Positions 8,210-16,455 of a DNA stretch of 64,000 nucleotides are shown here, one piece after another; positions within the stretch are counted from its first letter, which is position 1; each line of letters begins with the position of its first letter. The stretch comes from CALBZE01 sp036381255. Lineage in GTDB: Bacteria; Gemmatimonadota; Gemmatimonadetes; Longimicrobiales; RSA9. The stretch is taken from assembly GCA_036381255.1 (NCBI GenBank), contig DASVDG010000094.1, positions 1-64,000 on the forward strand, in the 5' to 3' direction. The position numbers and the translations under genes are program-made. The notes beneath the pieces are model-generated. The model saw only the letters and a list, made by a program, of their open reading frames with translations, was not told the origin of the DNA and ran no database searches.

Positions 8210-11095
8210 ATGTCCAGTCGAGCCTACGTCTCGGATCGCGCTCCGTACGTGCCGGACGCCGGCATGCCCCCACCCCTTTCGGATCCCCATTCGAACCATC
8301 TCTGTCTGATCGGCGACGATCCCGCGGCGACGTACTCGGATGCGGTGAACTTCCTCGTGCGCGGATTGGACCACGGCGAGCGCGCCGTGTTCGTCTGCGA
8401 CGGCGCCAGGCGCGATGAGGTCGATCGTGCGTTCGCGGCGGCGGGCATCGACGTCGCGGCCGAGGTGGAACGCGGGGCGCTGCGGCTCCTGGCGCCGACC
8501 GACGGCACGGCGCGCGATGAGGGTGCGGCCGATTCGCTGGTCGAGCGGTGCCGGGCGGACGCCCTCGGCGCGGCCGCGGCCGGCCTCGCCGGCGTGCGGG
8601 TGGCGCTGGACGTGGGGTGCGCGCGGTCCGGGCCGGCGCCGATCGAGCGGCTCATCGATTGGGAGGCGCGGGTGGGCGCGATCTCGCTGGAGGTGCCGCA
8701 GACGTCCGTCCTCTGCCTGTACGACCGGGCCCGGTTCCCGGCCGTCGAGCTCGAGCGCGTCCTTGGCCGTCACCCGGCGGTCGTACTCGGCGGCCGGGTC
8801 TGTCCGAATCCGTACTTCGAGCCGGACCCGGCGGACGTGCCGGCCGGGGCCGCGGCCCGCCTCACCTGGAAGCTCGACGGGGTCCGGCGGCTGCGCGAGG
8901 TGGAGGAGGATCGCGGACGGCTCATGCAGCGCGCGCATCGCCTGGAGGTCGAGCGACGGATGTCGCGCCGCGCGGAGGCCGCGCTCGAGCGTATGCGGCA
9001 GCTCCAGGACATCACGGCCGCGATCGCGGGCGCGTTGACGGAGCAGGAGGTCATCGCCGCGCTGGCCGAGCGCACGCTGGAGGCGCTGGGCGCGCGTGCG
9101 ATCGCGGTCGTCGGCGCGTCGACGGATTCGGCGGCGCCGGAGCTGCTCCACACCCTCGGCTGGCCGTGGGAGCAGGCGCTCGAGTACCGCCGGCTGTCGT
9201 TCCCGGACGCCTCTCTCGTCTGCGAAGCGATGCGCAGTCGAGAACCCGCGTTCGTGCCGACCGTCGCCGAGTACGGCGCGCGGTACCCTCACCTCGAGCG
9301 GATCCGCCGGCTCCTCGGCTCCGGTTCGACGCTCGTGATCCCCCTCATCGGCAAGGACCGGGTGCTCGGCGCCGTCCAGCTCGCGTTCGGCGACGTCCGC
9401 GAGTTCACGGACGAGGACCACGGCTTCGCGGCGACGCTCGGGCACCTCGCGGGCCAGGCGATCGAGCGCGCCCGGATGTACGGTGCGGTCCGCGCCAGCG
9501 AGGACCGGTTCCGCGTCGCGCAGGAGCTCTCGCTCGACGGCTTCTCGATCCTGCGGTCGGTCCGCAACGACGTGGGCGAGGTCGAGGACTTCATCTGGGA
9601 GTACGCCAACCCCGCGATCGGCCGGATGCTCCGGCGCGACCCGTCGGAGCTCGTGGGCCGGCGGATGCTCGAAGTCTTTTCCGGGCACCCCGACTGGGAG
9701 CTGCACGACCAGCTGGTCCACGTGGTGGAGACGGGGGCGCCGCTCCAGGTGGAGCGGTTCTACGACGCCGACGACCTTCGAGGCTGGTTCCGCAGCACGG
9801 CCGTCCGCCTCGGCGACGGCATCGCGATGTCGCTCTCGGACATCACGGAGCGGAAGCGCGCGGAGGAGCAGACGCGGATCCACGCGGTGCGCAGCCGGGT
9901 CCTGGCCGAGGCGGCGCGCGCGTTCGCCGAGGCGCGGCTCGAGGGCGCGGCCATCCTGGACCGGCTCGCGGAGAGCCTCGCACTCCACGTCCGCGACCTG
10001 TGCGTCATCCTCCTCGCCTCGGCCGACGGCCACCGGCTCGACGTCGCGGCCGTTCGACACGGCGATGCCGAGGTCACGCGGGTCCTGCGCGACCGGGCCA
10101 CCGGCCCGATGAGCGTGGAGCGCGGCCTCGCCGCCTGGGCCGTCCGCTCCGACCGGACCCTCGTCATCGACGCGCCGGGCCGCGACCGGCTCGAATCGAT
10201 CCTGCCCGCTCCACTCGTCGCGTACGTCGACCGGTACGGCGCAAGCAGTCTCCTCGTCAAGCCGCTCCTCGTCTGCGGCAAGCCGGTGGGCGCGCTCCTG
10301 CTCCTGCGCGCCGGCGGTAGCGCGACCTACGGCAATGCCGACCGCCAGCTCGCGGACGAGATCGCCGCTTGCGCCAGCTTCGCCATCGACAATGCCCGGC
10401 TGTACCACGAGGCACAGGAGGCGATCCGCACGCGCGACGAGGTGCTCCGCATCGTCGCCCACGACCTGCGGAGCCCGCTCAACACCATCTCGATGTCGGT
10501 CCGGCTGCTGCGGGACCGGATCGCCCAGGGCACGGACGGTGAGAAGTACCTCCACGTGATCGGCCGGTCCACCACGCACATGGCGCGGCTGATCGATGAC
10601 CTGCTCGACGTCGCGCGGATCGAGGCGGGCGAGCTGGCGGTCGAGATCGAGAAGCTGGCCGCCGCGCCGCTCGTGGCGGAGGCGGTCGACATGCACCGCG
10701 ACCTCGCGGCGGAGCGAGGCCTGGAGCTCCGCGTCGAGATCGCCGAGGACCTGCCACCCATCGCCGCGGACCGGGAGCGCATCATCCAGGTGTTCGCGAA
10801 CCTGCTGGGAAACGCCATCAAGTTCACGCCGGCCGGCGGCGGGATCCGCGTCTCGGTCGAACGGCTGCCGGACGCGCTGGTCTTCTCGGTGTCCGATACC
10901 GGGCCCGGGATCACGCCGGACCAGATCGGGCTCATCTTCGACCGCTTCTGGCAGGCGAGCCGCGCGCGCCGCGCCGGCGCCGGGCTCGGCCTGGCCATCG
11001 CGAAGGGGATCGTGGAGGCCCACAAGGGCCGCATCTGGGCGGAGAGCGAGCCGGGACGGGGAAGCACGTTCTCGTTCACCGTCCCGGTCGCTTAG
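8210..11095 (+). CDS. Hybrid-input sensor histidine kinase (MEDS-GAF-PAS-GAF-HisKA-HATPase)
   Basis: A 961-aa soluble sensor kinase. In order: a MEDS (DcmR-like) sensory domain at about 20-195 (NHLCLIGDDP, FLVRGLDHGERAVFV), a short coiled coil, GAF at about 280-430, PAS at about 440-560 ending in SDITERKRAEEQ, a second GAF at about 585-735, HisKA with the phospho-acceptor H751 in IVAHDLRSPLNT, and a HATPase domain with NLLGNAIKF (N box) and DTGPGI (G1). No membrane segment and no receiver domain are present. No response regulator gene is adjacent, so the partner is elsewhere. The start was set at 8210 because GGGAGGCGGGG precedes it. Confidence 0.93.
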   Translation: MSSRAYVSDRAPYVPDAGMPPPLSDPHSNHLCLIGDDPAATYSDAVNFLVRGLDHGERAVFVCDGARRDEVDRAFAAAGIDVAAEVERGALRLLAPTDGTARDEGAADSLVERCRADALGAAAAGLAGVRVALDVGCARSGPAPIERLIDWEARVGAISLEVPQTSVLCLYDRARFPAVELERVLGRHPAVVLGGRVCPNPYFEPDPADVPAGAAARLTWKLDGVRRLREVEEDRGRLMQRAHRLEVERRMSRRAEAALERMRQLQDITAAIAGALTEQEVIAALAERTLEALGARAIAVVGASTDSAAPELLHTLGWPWEQALEYRRLSFPDASLVCEAMRSREPAFVPTVAEYGARYPHLERIRRLLGSGSTLVIPLIGKDRVLGAVQLAFGDVREFTDEDHGFAATLGHLAGQAIERARMYGAVRASEDRFRVAQELSLDGFSILRSVRNDVGEVEDFIWEYANPAIGRMLRRDPSELVGRRMLEVFSGHPDWELHDQLVHVVETGAPLQVERFYDADDLRGWFRSTAVRLGDGIAMSLSDITERKRAEEQTRIHAVRSRVLAEAARAFAEARLEGAAILDRLAESLALHVRDLCVILLASADGHRLDVAAVRHGDAEVTRVLRDRATGPMSVERGLAAWAVRSDRTLVIDAPGRDRLESILPAPLVAYVDRYGASSLLVKPLLVCGKPVGALLLLRAGGSATYGNADRQLADEIAACASFAIDNARLYHEAQEAIRTRDEVLRIVAHDLRSPLNTISMSVRLLRDRIAQGTDGEKYLHVIGRSTTHMARLIDDLLDVARIEAGELAVEIEKLAAAPLVAEAVDMHRDLAAERGLELRVEIAEDLPPIAADRERIIQVFANLLGNAIKFTPAGGGIRVSVERLPDALVFSVSDTGPGITPDQIGLIFDRFWQASRARRAGAGLGLAIAKGIVEAHKGRIWAESEPGRGSTFSFTVPVA

Positions 11096-11114
11096 ACGCC
11101 GGCTGCCGCAGGCG

Positions 11115-12317
11115 TTACGGCGTGGCGCCGCCCGCCGGCACGGCCAGGGCTTCGCGTGCCGCGTCGATCGCGGCACGGCCATCCGCGGCGTGGCCCTCTG
11201 CGGTCAGCACCGCGGCCAGCGCCTCGAGCGCGTGCTCGATGTTCTGCCACCGGCAGCTGTGCCCCATCAGCCCGATGCGCCACACCTTGCCCGCCAGGTT
11301 GCCGAGCCCGGCGCCGACCTCGAGCCGGTGCTCCTCGAGCAGCCGACGGCGCACCCGCGCCTCGTCGATGCCGTCCGGCACCGTGACCAGGTTGAGCTGC
11401 GGGATCCGCTCGGCTTCCGGGACGATGGTGCCCAGGCCGAGCACGTCCAGCCCGGCGCGTAACGCCACGTGGTTCGCCCGGTGGCGCGCCCACGCGTTCT
11501 CGATCCCCTCCTCCCGCACCGCCAGCAGCGCCTCGTGCAGTCCGTAGAGCGCGTTGATCGGCGCCGTGTGGTGGTATGACCGCTTCCCTTCGCCGCTCCA
11601 GTAGGACATCACGAGCGTGAGATCCATGAACCAGCTCTGCACCGGCGTCTTGCGGGCGCGCACCTTGTCCAGCGCGCGCTCACTCAGCGTGATCGGCGCC
11701 AGGCCGGGCGCGCAGGACAGGCACTTCTGCGTGCCGGAGTAGACGGCATCGAGCCCCCACTCGTCGACCTCGAGCGGCGAGCCGCCGAGCGACGTGACCG
11801 CGTCCACGATCGTGACGCAGTCGTGTCGCCGGGCGATCTCCGCGAGCGTCTTCGCGTCGGAGAGCGCACCCGTCGACGTCTCCGCGTGGACGAACGCGAC
11901 GACTTTCGCGTCCGGGTGTGCGGCCAGCGTCGCCTCGAGCTTGGCCGGGTCGACCGCCCGGCCCCAGGGATCCTCGACCCCGACCACCGTGCCGCCGCAG
12001 CGTTCAGCCATCGACTTCAGCCGCCCGCCGAACGCGCCGTTCAGGCACACGACCACCTTGTCGCCCGGCTCGACCAGGTTGACGACGCAGCTTTCCATCC
12101 CCGTCGTCCCGGGGCCGGAAACGGGCATGGTCAACGCGTTGGAGGTTCGGAACACGTAGCGCAGCAGGTCCTTGATCTCCTCCATCAGCTCGACGAAGGC
12201 CGGGTCCAGGTGCCCGATGGTCGGGCGCGCCATGGCCTGGAGCACGCGCTCGGGCACATCCGAGGGCCCGGGGCCCATGAGGATCCGGGTCGGGGCGGTG
12301 AACGATCGATGTTCCAT
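11115..12317 (-). CDS. Class V aminotransferase, alanine-glyoxylate/serine-pyruvate type
   Basis: A 400-aa PLP enzyme. The N-terminal MGPGPSDVPERVL motif and the SGTQKCLSCAPG motif with PLP lysine K198, plus D172 in TIVDAVTS, place it with alanine:glyoxylate / serine:pyruvate aminotransferases. It would transfer the amino group between alanine or serine and glyoxylate or pyruvate, linking photorespiratory-type glyoxylate handling to amino acid pools. It lies on the same strand as the fusion aminotransferase upstream (228-bp gap) but has its own promoter at 12391-12419. Confidence 0.92.
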   Translation of the reverse strand: MEHRSFTAPTRILMGPGPSDVPERVLQAMARPTIGHLDPAFVELMEEIKDLLRYVFRTSNALTMPVSGPGTTGMESCVVNLVEPGDKVVVCLNGAFGGRLKSMAERCGGTVVGVEDPWGRAVDPAKLEATLAAHPDAKVVAFVHAETSTGALSDAKTLAEIARRHDCVTIVDAVTSLGGSPLEVDEWGLDAVYSGTQKCLSCAPGLAPITLSERALDKVRARKTPVQSWFMDLTLVMSYWSGEGKRSYHHTAPINALYGLHEALLAVREEGIENAWARHRANHVALRAGLDVLGLGTIVPEAERIPQLNLVTVPDGIDEARVRRRLLEEHRLEVGAGLGNLAGKVWRIGLMGHSCRWQNIEHALEALAAVLTAEGHAADGRAAIDAAREALAVPAGGATP

Positions 12318-12390
12318 TGCGATTCGCGGGTTCGAGGATCATGCCGTGCGGCTCCCGAGCGGACGAGTGCTGCGGCTCGAGGCCGGTCGT

Positions 12391-12419
12391 ATTATGGCAG
12401 CCGGTGGCGACATTGCCAA
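12391..12419 (-). promoter_or_regulatory. Promoter of the class V aminotransferase
   Basis: Minus strand TTGGCA, 17-bp spacer, CATAAT. Predicted start is near 12384, about 67 nt before the start codon. Confidence 0.6.
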
Positions 12420-12545
12420 GCCGGGCCTCCCGTCGGGCACGGCGCGCCGGGCACCCCCGGCTCGCCGCAGCCTGCCGGGACCGGGCGTCGCTAGAACCGA
12501 AAGGAATTTCCTGCCGAGCCGGGCATCGGGCGCCCGGGCCGCGCA

Positions 12546-15500
12546 TCACCGGCCGTTCGCGCCGCCGAGCCGCACCGGCGTTTCCCCCAGCACCCGGTCC
12601 AGCGTCTCGACCAGGCGGTCGGCGTCCGCCTCCGTGACCACCAGCGGCGGCTTGATCTTGAGCACGTTGTGCAGCGGCCCGTCCGTGCTGAGCAGGATGC
12701 CGTGATCGCGCAGGCGCTCGACGACGTACGCGGCGTGGCGCGCGGCCGGCTCCAGCGTCTCCCGGTCGAGCACCAGCTCGACGCCGATGTAGAGGCCGAG
12801 CCCGCGCACGTCGCCGATCAGCGCGTGGCGCTCCGCCAGCGCGAGCAGCCCGTCGAGGAGCCGGCCGCCGACGCGGCGCGCGTTCTGCTGGAGCCGTTCC
12901 GCCTCGATCACGTCCAGCACCGCGAGCCCGACGGCGCACGAGACCGGGTTGCCGCCGTACGTGTTGAAATACTCCATCCCGTTCGCGAACGAGGCGGCGA
13001 TCTCGGGCGTGGTCACCACCGCGGCCAGCGGGTGGCCGTTTCCGATCGGCTTGCCCAGCGTCACGATGTCGGGGATGACGCCCTGCGTCTCGAAGCCCCA
13101 GAAGTGCGTGCCGACGCGGCCGAACCCCACCTGCACCTCGTCGGCGACGCACACGCCGCCGGCCTCGCGCACGTGCCGGTACGCTTCGGCCAGGAAGCCG
13201 TCGGGGAGGACGATCTGCCCGCCGCACCCCGGGAGCGACTCGCAGAAGAACGCGGCCGCGCCGCCGCGCTCCCGCGCCGCGTCGATCGCGTCACGCACGT
13301 GCGCCGCGTAGCGCCGTCCCGTCTCCGCGCCGCGCCCGCGGTACAGTCCGCGATAGGGGTCGGGCAGCGCCACCGCGTGCACCCACGGCGGCGCACCTGC
13401 GCCGCCCGGGCCGGCGAACTTGTACGGGCTCATGTCGATCAGCGACGTCGTGTTGCCGTGGTACGCCGCGTCGACCACGACGACGTCGCGCCGCCCGGTG
13501 TGCGCGCGGGCCAGGCGCAGCGCGAGCTCGTTCGCCTCGCTCCCCGAACAAACGAAGTAGCACACCCGCAGCGGCTCGGGGAGCATCGCCGTCAGCCGCT
13601 CGGCGTAGCGCAGCATCGTCTCGTGGAGGTAGCGCGTATTCGTGTTCAGCACCGCGGCCTGGCGACGGAGCGCGTCCACGACCCGTGGGTGCGAATGCCC
13701 CACGTGCGCGACGTTGTTCACCCCGTCGAGGTACGCCCGGCCGTTCTCGTCGTAGAGGTACTGCCGCCGGCCGCGCACGATGTGCAGCGGGCGGCGGTAG
13801 GACACGCTCAGCGAAGGGCCGATCCGTCGTTCCCGCGCGGCCGCGAGCTCGGCGGCGGCCGGCACCCGTTCCGCCACGCACCCACCGGGGAGGCCCAGCA
13901 GCAGGTTCGGGTCCGGCGACAGCGACAGCCACACGCTCCGCTCCGACGGCCGCGCGACGCCCGGGAACGTGCCGTCGTACGCCAGCAGGTCCGTGATGAG
14001 CTGGAGGTGCAGGTGCGGCGCCCAGCCGCCGTTCCCCGGCGGCGCGCCGACGGCGCCGATCCGCTCGCCGGCGGCCACGGCGGCGCCGGGACGCAGGTTC
14101 TCGAGCGAGTCCGCCGTCAGGTGGCCGTACAGCGTGTAGAACGGCTCGCCCGAGTCCGTCCGGTGCTCGAGCACGATCGTCGGGCCGTAGTCGAAGCGGC
14201 CGGCGTTGTCCCGCAGCGCGCGGACGGCGCCGTCCAGCGGCGCGTGGACCGGCGTGCCGGGCTCGACGAACAGATCGACGCCGAGGTGGACCGTCCGCCA
14301 CTCCGACCCCTCGTCCGTCTCGACCCGGAACGCGTCCACCGTGTTCCAGCGCCGCACCTCGTCGTAGCGGCCGATCCCGACCTCGGCCCGCGCCGCGCGC
14401 ATCCGGCCGAAGAGCCGCTCCGTCCACGCGTCCGCGGCGTCGTCGCCGTCCAGCCCGTCGAGCTCGAGGCTGCCGACGCTCAGGTCGAACGTCAGCCGTC
14501 GCGCCCCGGCGAGGTCCCGGCCGAGGACCGGCGCGATGCGGTGCCGGTTCGCGCCGAGCCACGCGACCACCGCCGGCGTGCGCGGACACGGCTCCAGCCT
14601 GCAGGCGTGACGGAACACGCAGTGCGCGAAGTCCGGGCTCACCCCCGCGAGCCGCTCGAGCGCCGCCCACGCGCCCGCTTCGCTGACCGTCAGGTAAGCG
14701 TTGGCCGGGTCCCGCTTCCGCTCGCGCGCCGCGTTGACCACGCTGACGCAGAGCCGCAGCGCGACCAGCGGGTACAGCGCCTCGATCTCCGCGTCGGCGA
14801 GGGCGTTCACGCCGTGGTACCCCGCCACGACCCGGGCCGCCGCCGCGAGCGGGTCGGCCTTTCCCAGCATCGCGTACGCCGCCGCGATCGCCGGCTCCGC
14901 GACGAGCCACGAATGCACCAGGTCGCCGAAGTCGATCAGGCCGACGACGTGCCGCGGCGCCAGCGGGTCCGCCCCGCCGTCGACCAGCACGTTGTGGTCG
15001 TTCGCGTCGCCGTGGATCACGCCCGTCCGGAGCCGCGGCAGCAGGGGGGCCGCCCGGGCGTCGAACAGCCCGGCGAACCGCTCCACGAGCGCGCGCCGCT
15101 CCGGCTCGGGCACCTCGCCGAGGCCCCGCTCCACGAACGGCCGGCCGCGCCGCAGGTCCCACTTCAACGCCCGGTGCGCCGCACCGTCGTCGAACCCTTC
15201 GAGCGCGCGGTCCACGGCGCCGAGCATTCGGCCCAGCTCCGTCAGCAGCTCCGCCGTGTGCGGCCGGAACGCCGCGAGCGGCTCGCCCGGGACGTGCTCG
15301 AGGAGCCGCGCGAGGCGCACACCGCCGCCCGGCGCGGGGAGCTCCGCCACCCACGCGCCCGTCCGCGTCGCCACGACGCGCGGAAACCGGTAGGGCAGCT
15401 CCGCCCCCGCGAGCCGGTCGACCACCCGCCGCTGGCACTCGAGCAGCGCCGGATCCTCGCCCACCTGCGACACCTTCAGCACGTACGCCGCGCCCGACGC

Positions 15501-15656
15501 CGTCACGAGACGGAAGTTCCGATCCCGCTCGCCCGGGAGCGGCCGCGCACGCCCCGCGATCCCGTACGCCCGCCGCGCGAGACGCTCCGCGTCCGCCACG
15601 GTCGGCTCCCGCGGCCGGCGACGACGATCCTCCTGCTTCGGCTCCCCGTTCGGCAT
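12546..15656 (-). CDS. Three-domain fusion: APH kinase-like + M23 peptidase + class III aminotransferase
   Basis: A 1036-aa fusion with all three domains apparently intact. The N-terminal aminoglycoside-phosphotransferase-like domain (about 25-330) has the Brenner motif H215-G-D217 with N222 and a downstream LIDFGD. The LytM/M23 domain (about 420-570) keeps the zinc ligands H457 and D461 (HLGVD) and H548-x-H550 (HLHLQ). The class III aminotransferase (about 610-1030) keeps VADEVQVGFGR and PLP lysine K869 (LGKPIGNG). The aminotransferase resembles AGXT2L-type phospholyases of phosphorylated amino alcohols; kinase plus phospholyase would make sense as a pathway on one chain, but the role of M23 there is unclear. 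The start at 15656 fits a TATTAT -10 at 15700-15705; an upstream ATG at 15701 is possible. Confidence 0.92.
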   Translation of the reverse strand: MPNGEPKQEDRRRRPREPTVADAERLARRAYGIAGRARPLPGERDRNFRLVTASGAAYVLKVSQVGEDPALLECQRRVVDRLAGAELPYRFPRVVATRTGAWVAELPAPGGGVRLARLLEHVPGEPLAAFRPHTAELLTELGRMLGAVDRALEGFDDGAAHRALKWDLRRGRPFVERGLGEVPEPERRALVERFAGLFDARAAPLLPRLRTGVIHGDANDHNVLVDGGADPLAPRHVVGLIDFGDLVHSWLVAEPAIAAAYAMLGKADPLAAAARVVAGYHGVNALADAEIEALYPLVALRLCVSVVNAARERKRDPANAYLTVSEAGAWAALERLAGVSPDFAHCVFRHACRLEPCPRTPAVVAWLGANRHRIAPVLGRDLAGARRLTFDLSVGSLELDGLDGDDAADAWTERLFGRMRAARAEVGIGRYDEVRRWNTVDAFRVETDEGSEWRTVHLGVDLFVEPGTPVHAPLDGAVRALRDNAGRFDYGPTIVLEHRTDSGEPFYTLYGHLTADSLENLRPGAAVAAGERIGAVGAPPGNGGWAPHLHLQLITDLLAYDGTFPGVARPSERSVWLSLSPDPNLLLGLPGGCVAERVPAAAELAAARERRIGPSLSVSYRRPLHIVRGRRQYLYDENGRAYLDGVNNVAHVGHSHPRVVDALRRQAAVLNTNTRYLHETMLRYAERLTAMLPEPLRVCYFVCSGSEANELALRLARAHTGRRDVVVVDAAYHGNTTSLIDMSPYKFAGPGGAGAPPWVHAVALPDPYRGLYRGRGAETGRRYAAHVRDAIDAARERGGAAAFFCESLPGCGGQIVLPDGFLAEAYRHVREAGGVCVADEVQVGFGRVGTHFWGFETQGVIPDIVTLGKPIGNGHPLAAVVTTPEIAASFANGMEYFNTYGGNPVSCAVGLAVLDVIEAERLQQNARRVGGRLLDGLLALAERHALIGDVRGLGLYIGVELVLDRETLEPAARHAAYVVERLRDHGILLSTDGPLHNVLKIKPPLVVTEADADRLVETLDRVLGETPVRLGGANGR

Positions 15657-15909
15657 GGTCGGCGGTGGATGGGGTCGGCGTCCATCGGCTCCAGCCGCCA
15701 TAATACGCGCCGCCGTCCGCCGCCGCGATGGATCACCGAACCGGCGCGCACCCTCGACTGCAACGTTTGCCCCGTCCGACGCATCTTGGTCTGTGGAGGG
15801 GCTCCTCTCCGAGTCGAGACGGGGCCGTCGCGGCCCGACCGACGCAACCGACCTCGCCCGGTCGGTCGGCCGCGCACTCGATCCGTTCCCCACGACGAGC
15901 AGGTGCATC

Positions 15910-16455
15910 GTGCCGTGTTCCGCGGGGCGAAGATGGTCCGACATCGCCCTGGCCGAAAAGGTCAGGGCCGGCGAAACCGAGGCGCTGGCCGAGCTCTACG
16001 CCCGGTACTGGCGCCTCGTGCGGTCCATCGCCTACCGCCTGACCGAATCGCGCGAGGATGCGGATGACGTGCTCCAGGACGTGTTCGTGGCGCTGCCGGA
16101 CGCGCTCCGCACGTTCGAAGGGCGCGGCTCGCTCGAGGGGTGGCTGAGGACCGTCGCGGCACGGAGGTCGCTCATGGCGCTGCGCAAGCGAAGGAGTCTC
16201 CGCGAGACGCCGCTCGACGCGTACCGGCGGCACCGAACGCCGAGCGCGGCGGAACCCACCGTCGACCGCATCGCGCTCGAACGCGCGCTGGCGGAGCTCG
16301 CCGACCCGCTTCGCGTCGTCTTCATCCTGCACGAGGTCCACGGCTTCAAGCACCAGGAGATCAGCGAGATGCTCGGCATCGGCGTGGAGGGCTCCAAGTC
16401 GAGGCTCCACCGCGCCGTGCGGCGCCTCAGAGAGCGGCTTCGGAGCGGCCAATGA
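15910..16455 (+). CDS. ECF RNA polymerase sigma factor
   Basis: About 181 aa. Region 2 contains YWRLVRSIAYRLTESREDADDVLQDVF, the 2.2/2.3 core, and region 4 contains LAELADPLRVVFILHEVHGFKHQEISEMLGIG with the HTH SKSRLHRAVRRLRERL. The GTG at 15910 is the most plausible start; the frame stays open upstream to 15655 but that part looks like non-coding sequence. Its TGA overlaps the ATG of the next gene (ATGA), so it is translationally coupled to the zinc-finger anti-sigma. Confidence 0.88.
   Translation: MPCSAGRRWSDIALAEKVRAGETEALAELYARYWRLVRSIAYRLTESREDADDVLQDVFVALPDALRTFEGRGSLEGWLRTVAARRSLMALRKRRSLRETPLDAYRRHRTPSAAEPTVDRIALERALAELADPLRVVFILHEVHGFKHQEISEMLGIGVEGSKSRLHRAVRRLRERLRSGQ

Noticed and set aside
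12391..15705. Short inverted copies of TATTATGGC(A/G)GC at 12390 and 15705 around the fusion gene, as transposon ends.
   Set aside because: The match is only about 13 of 20 bases, both sites work as -10 elements, and there is no transposase or target duplication.
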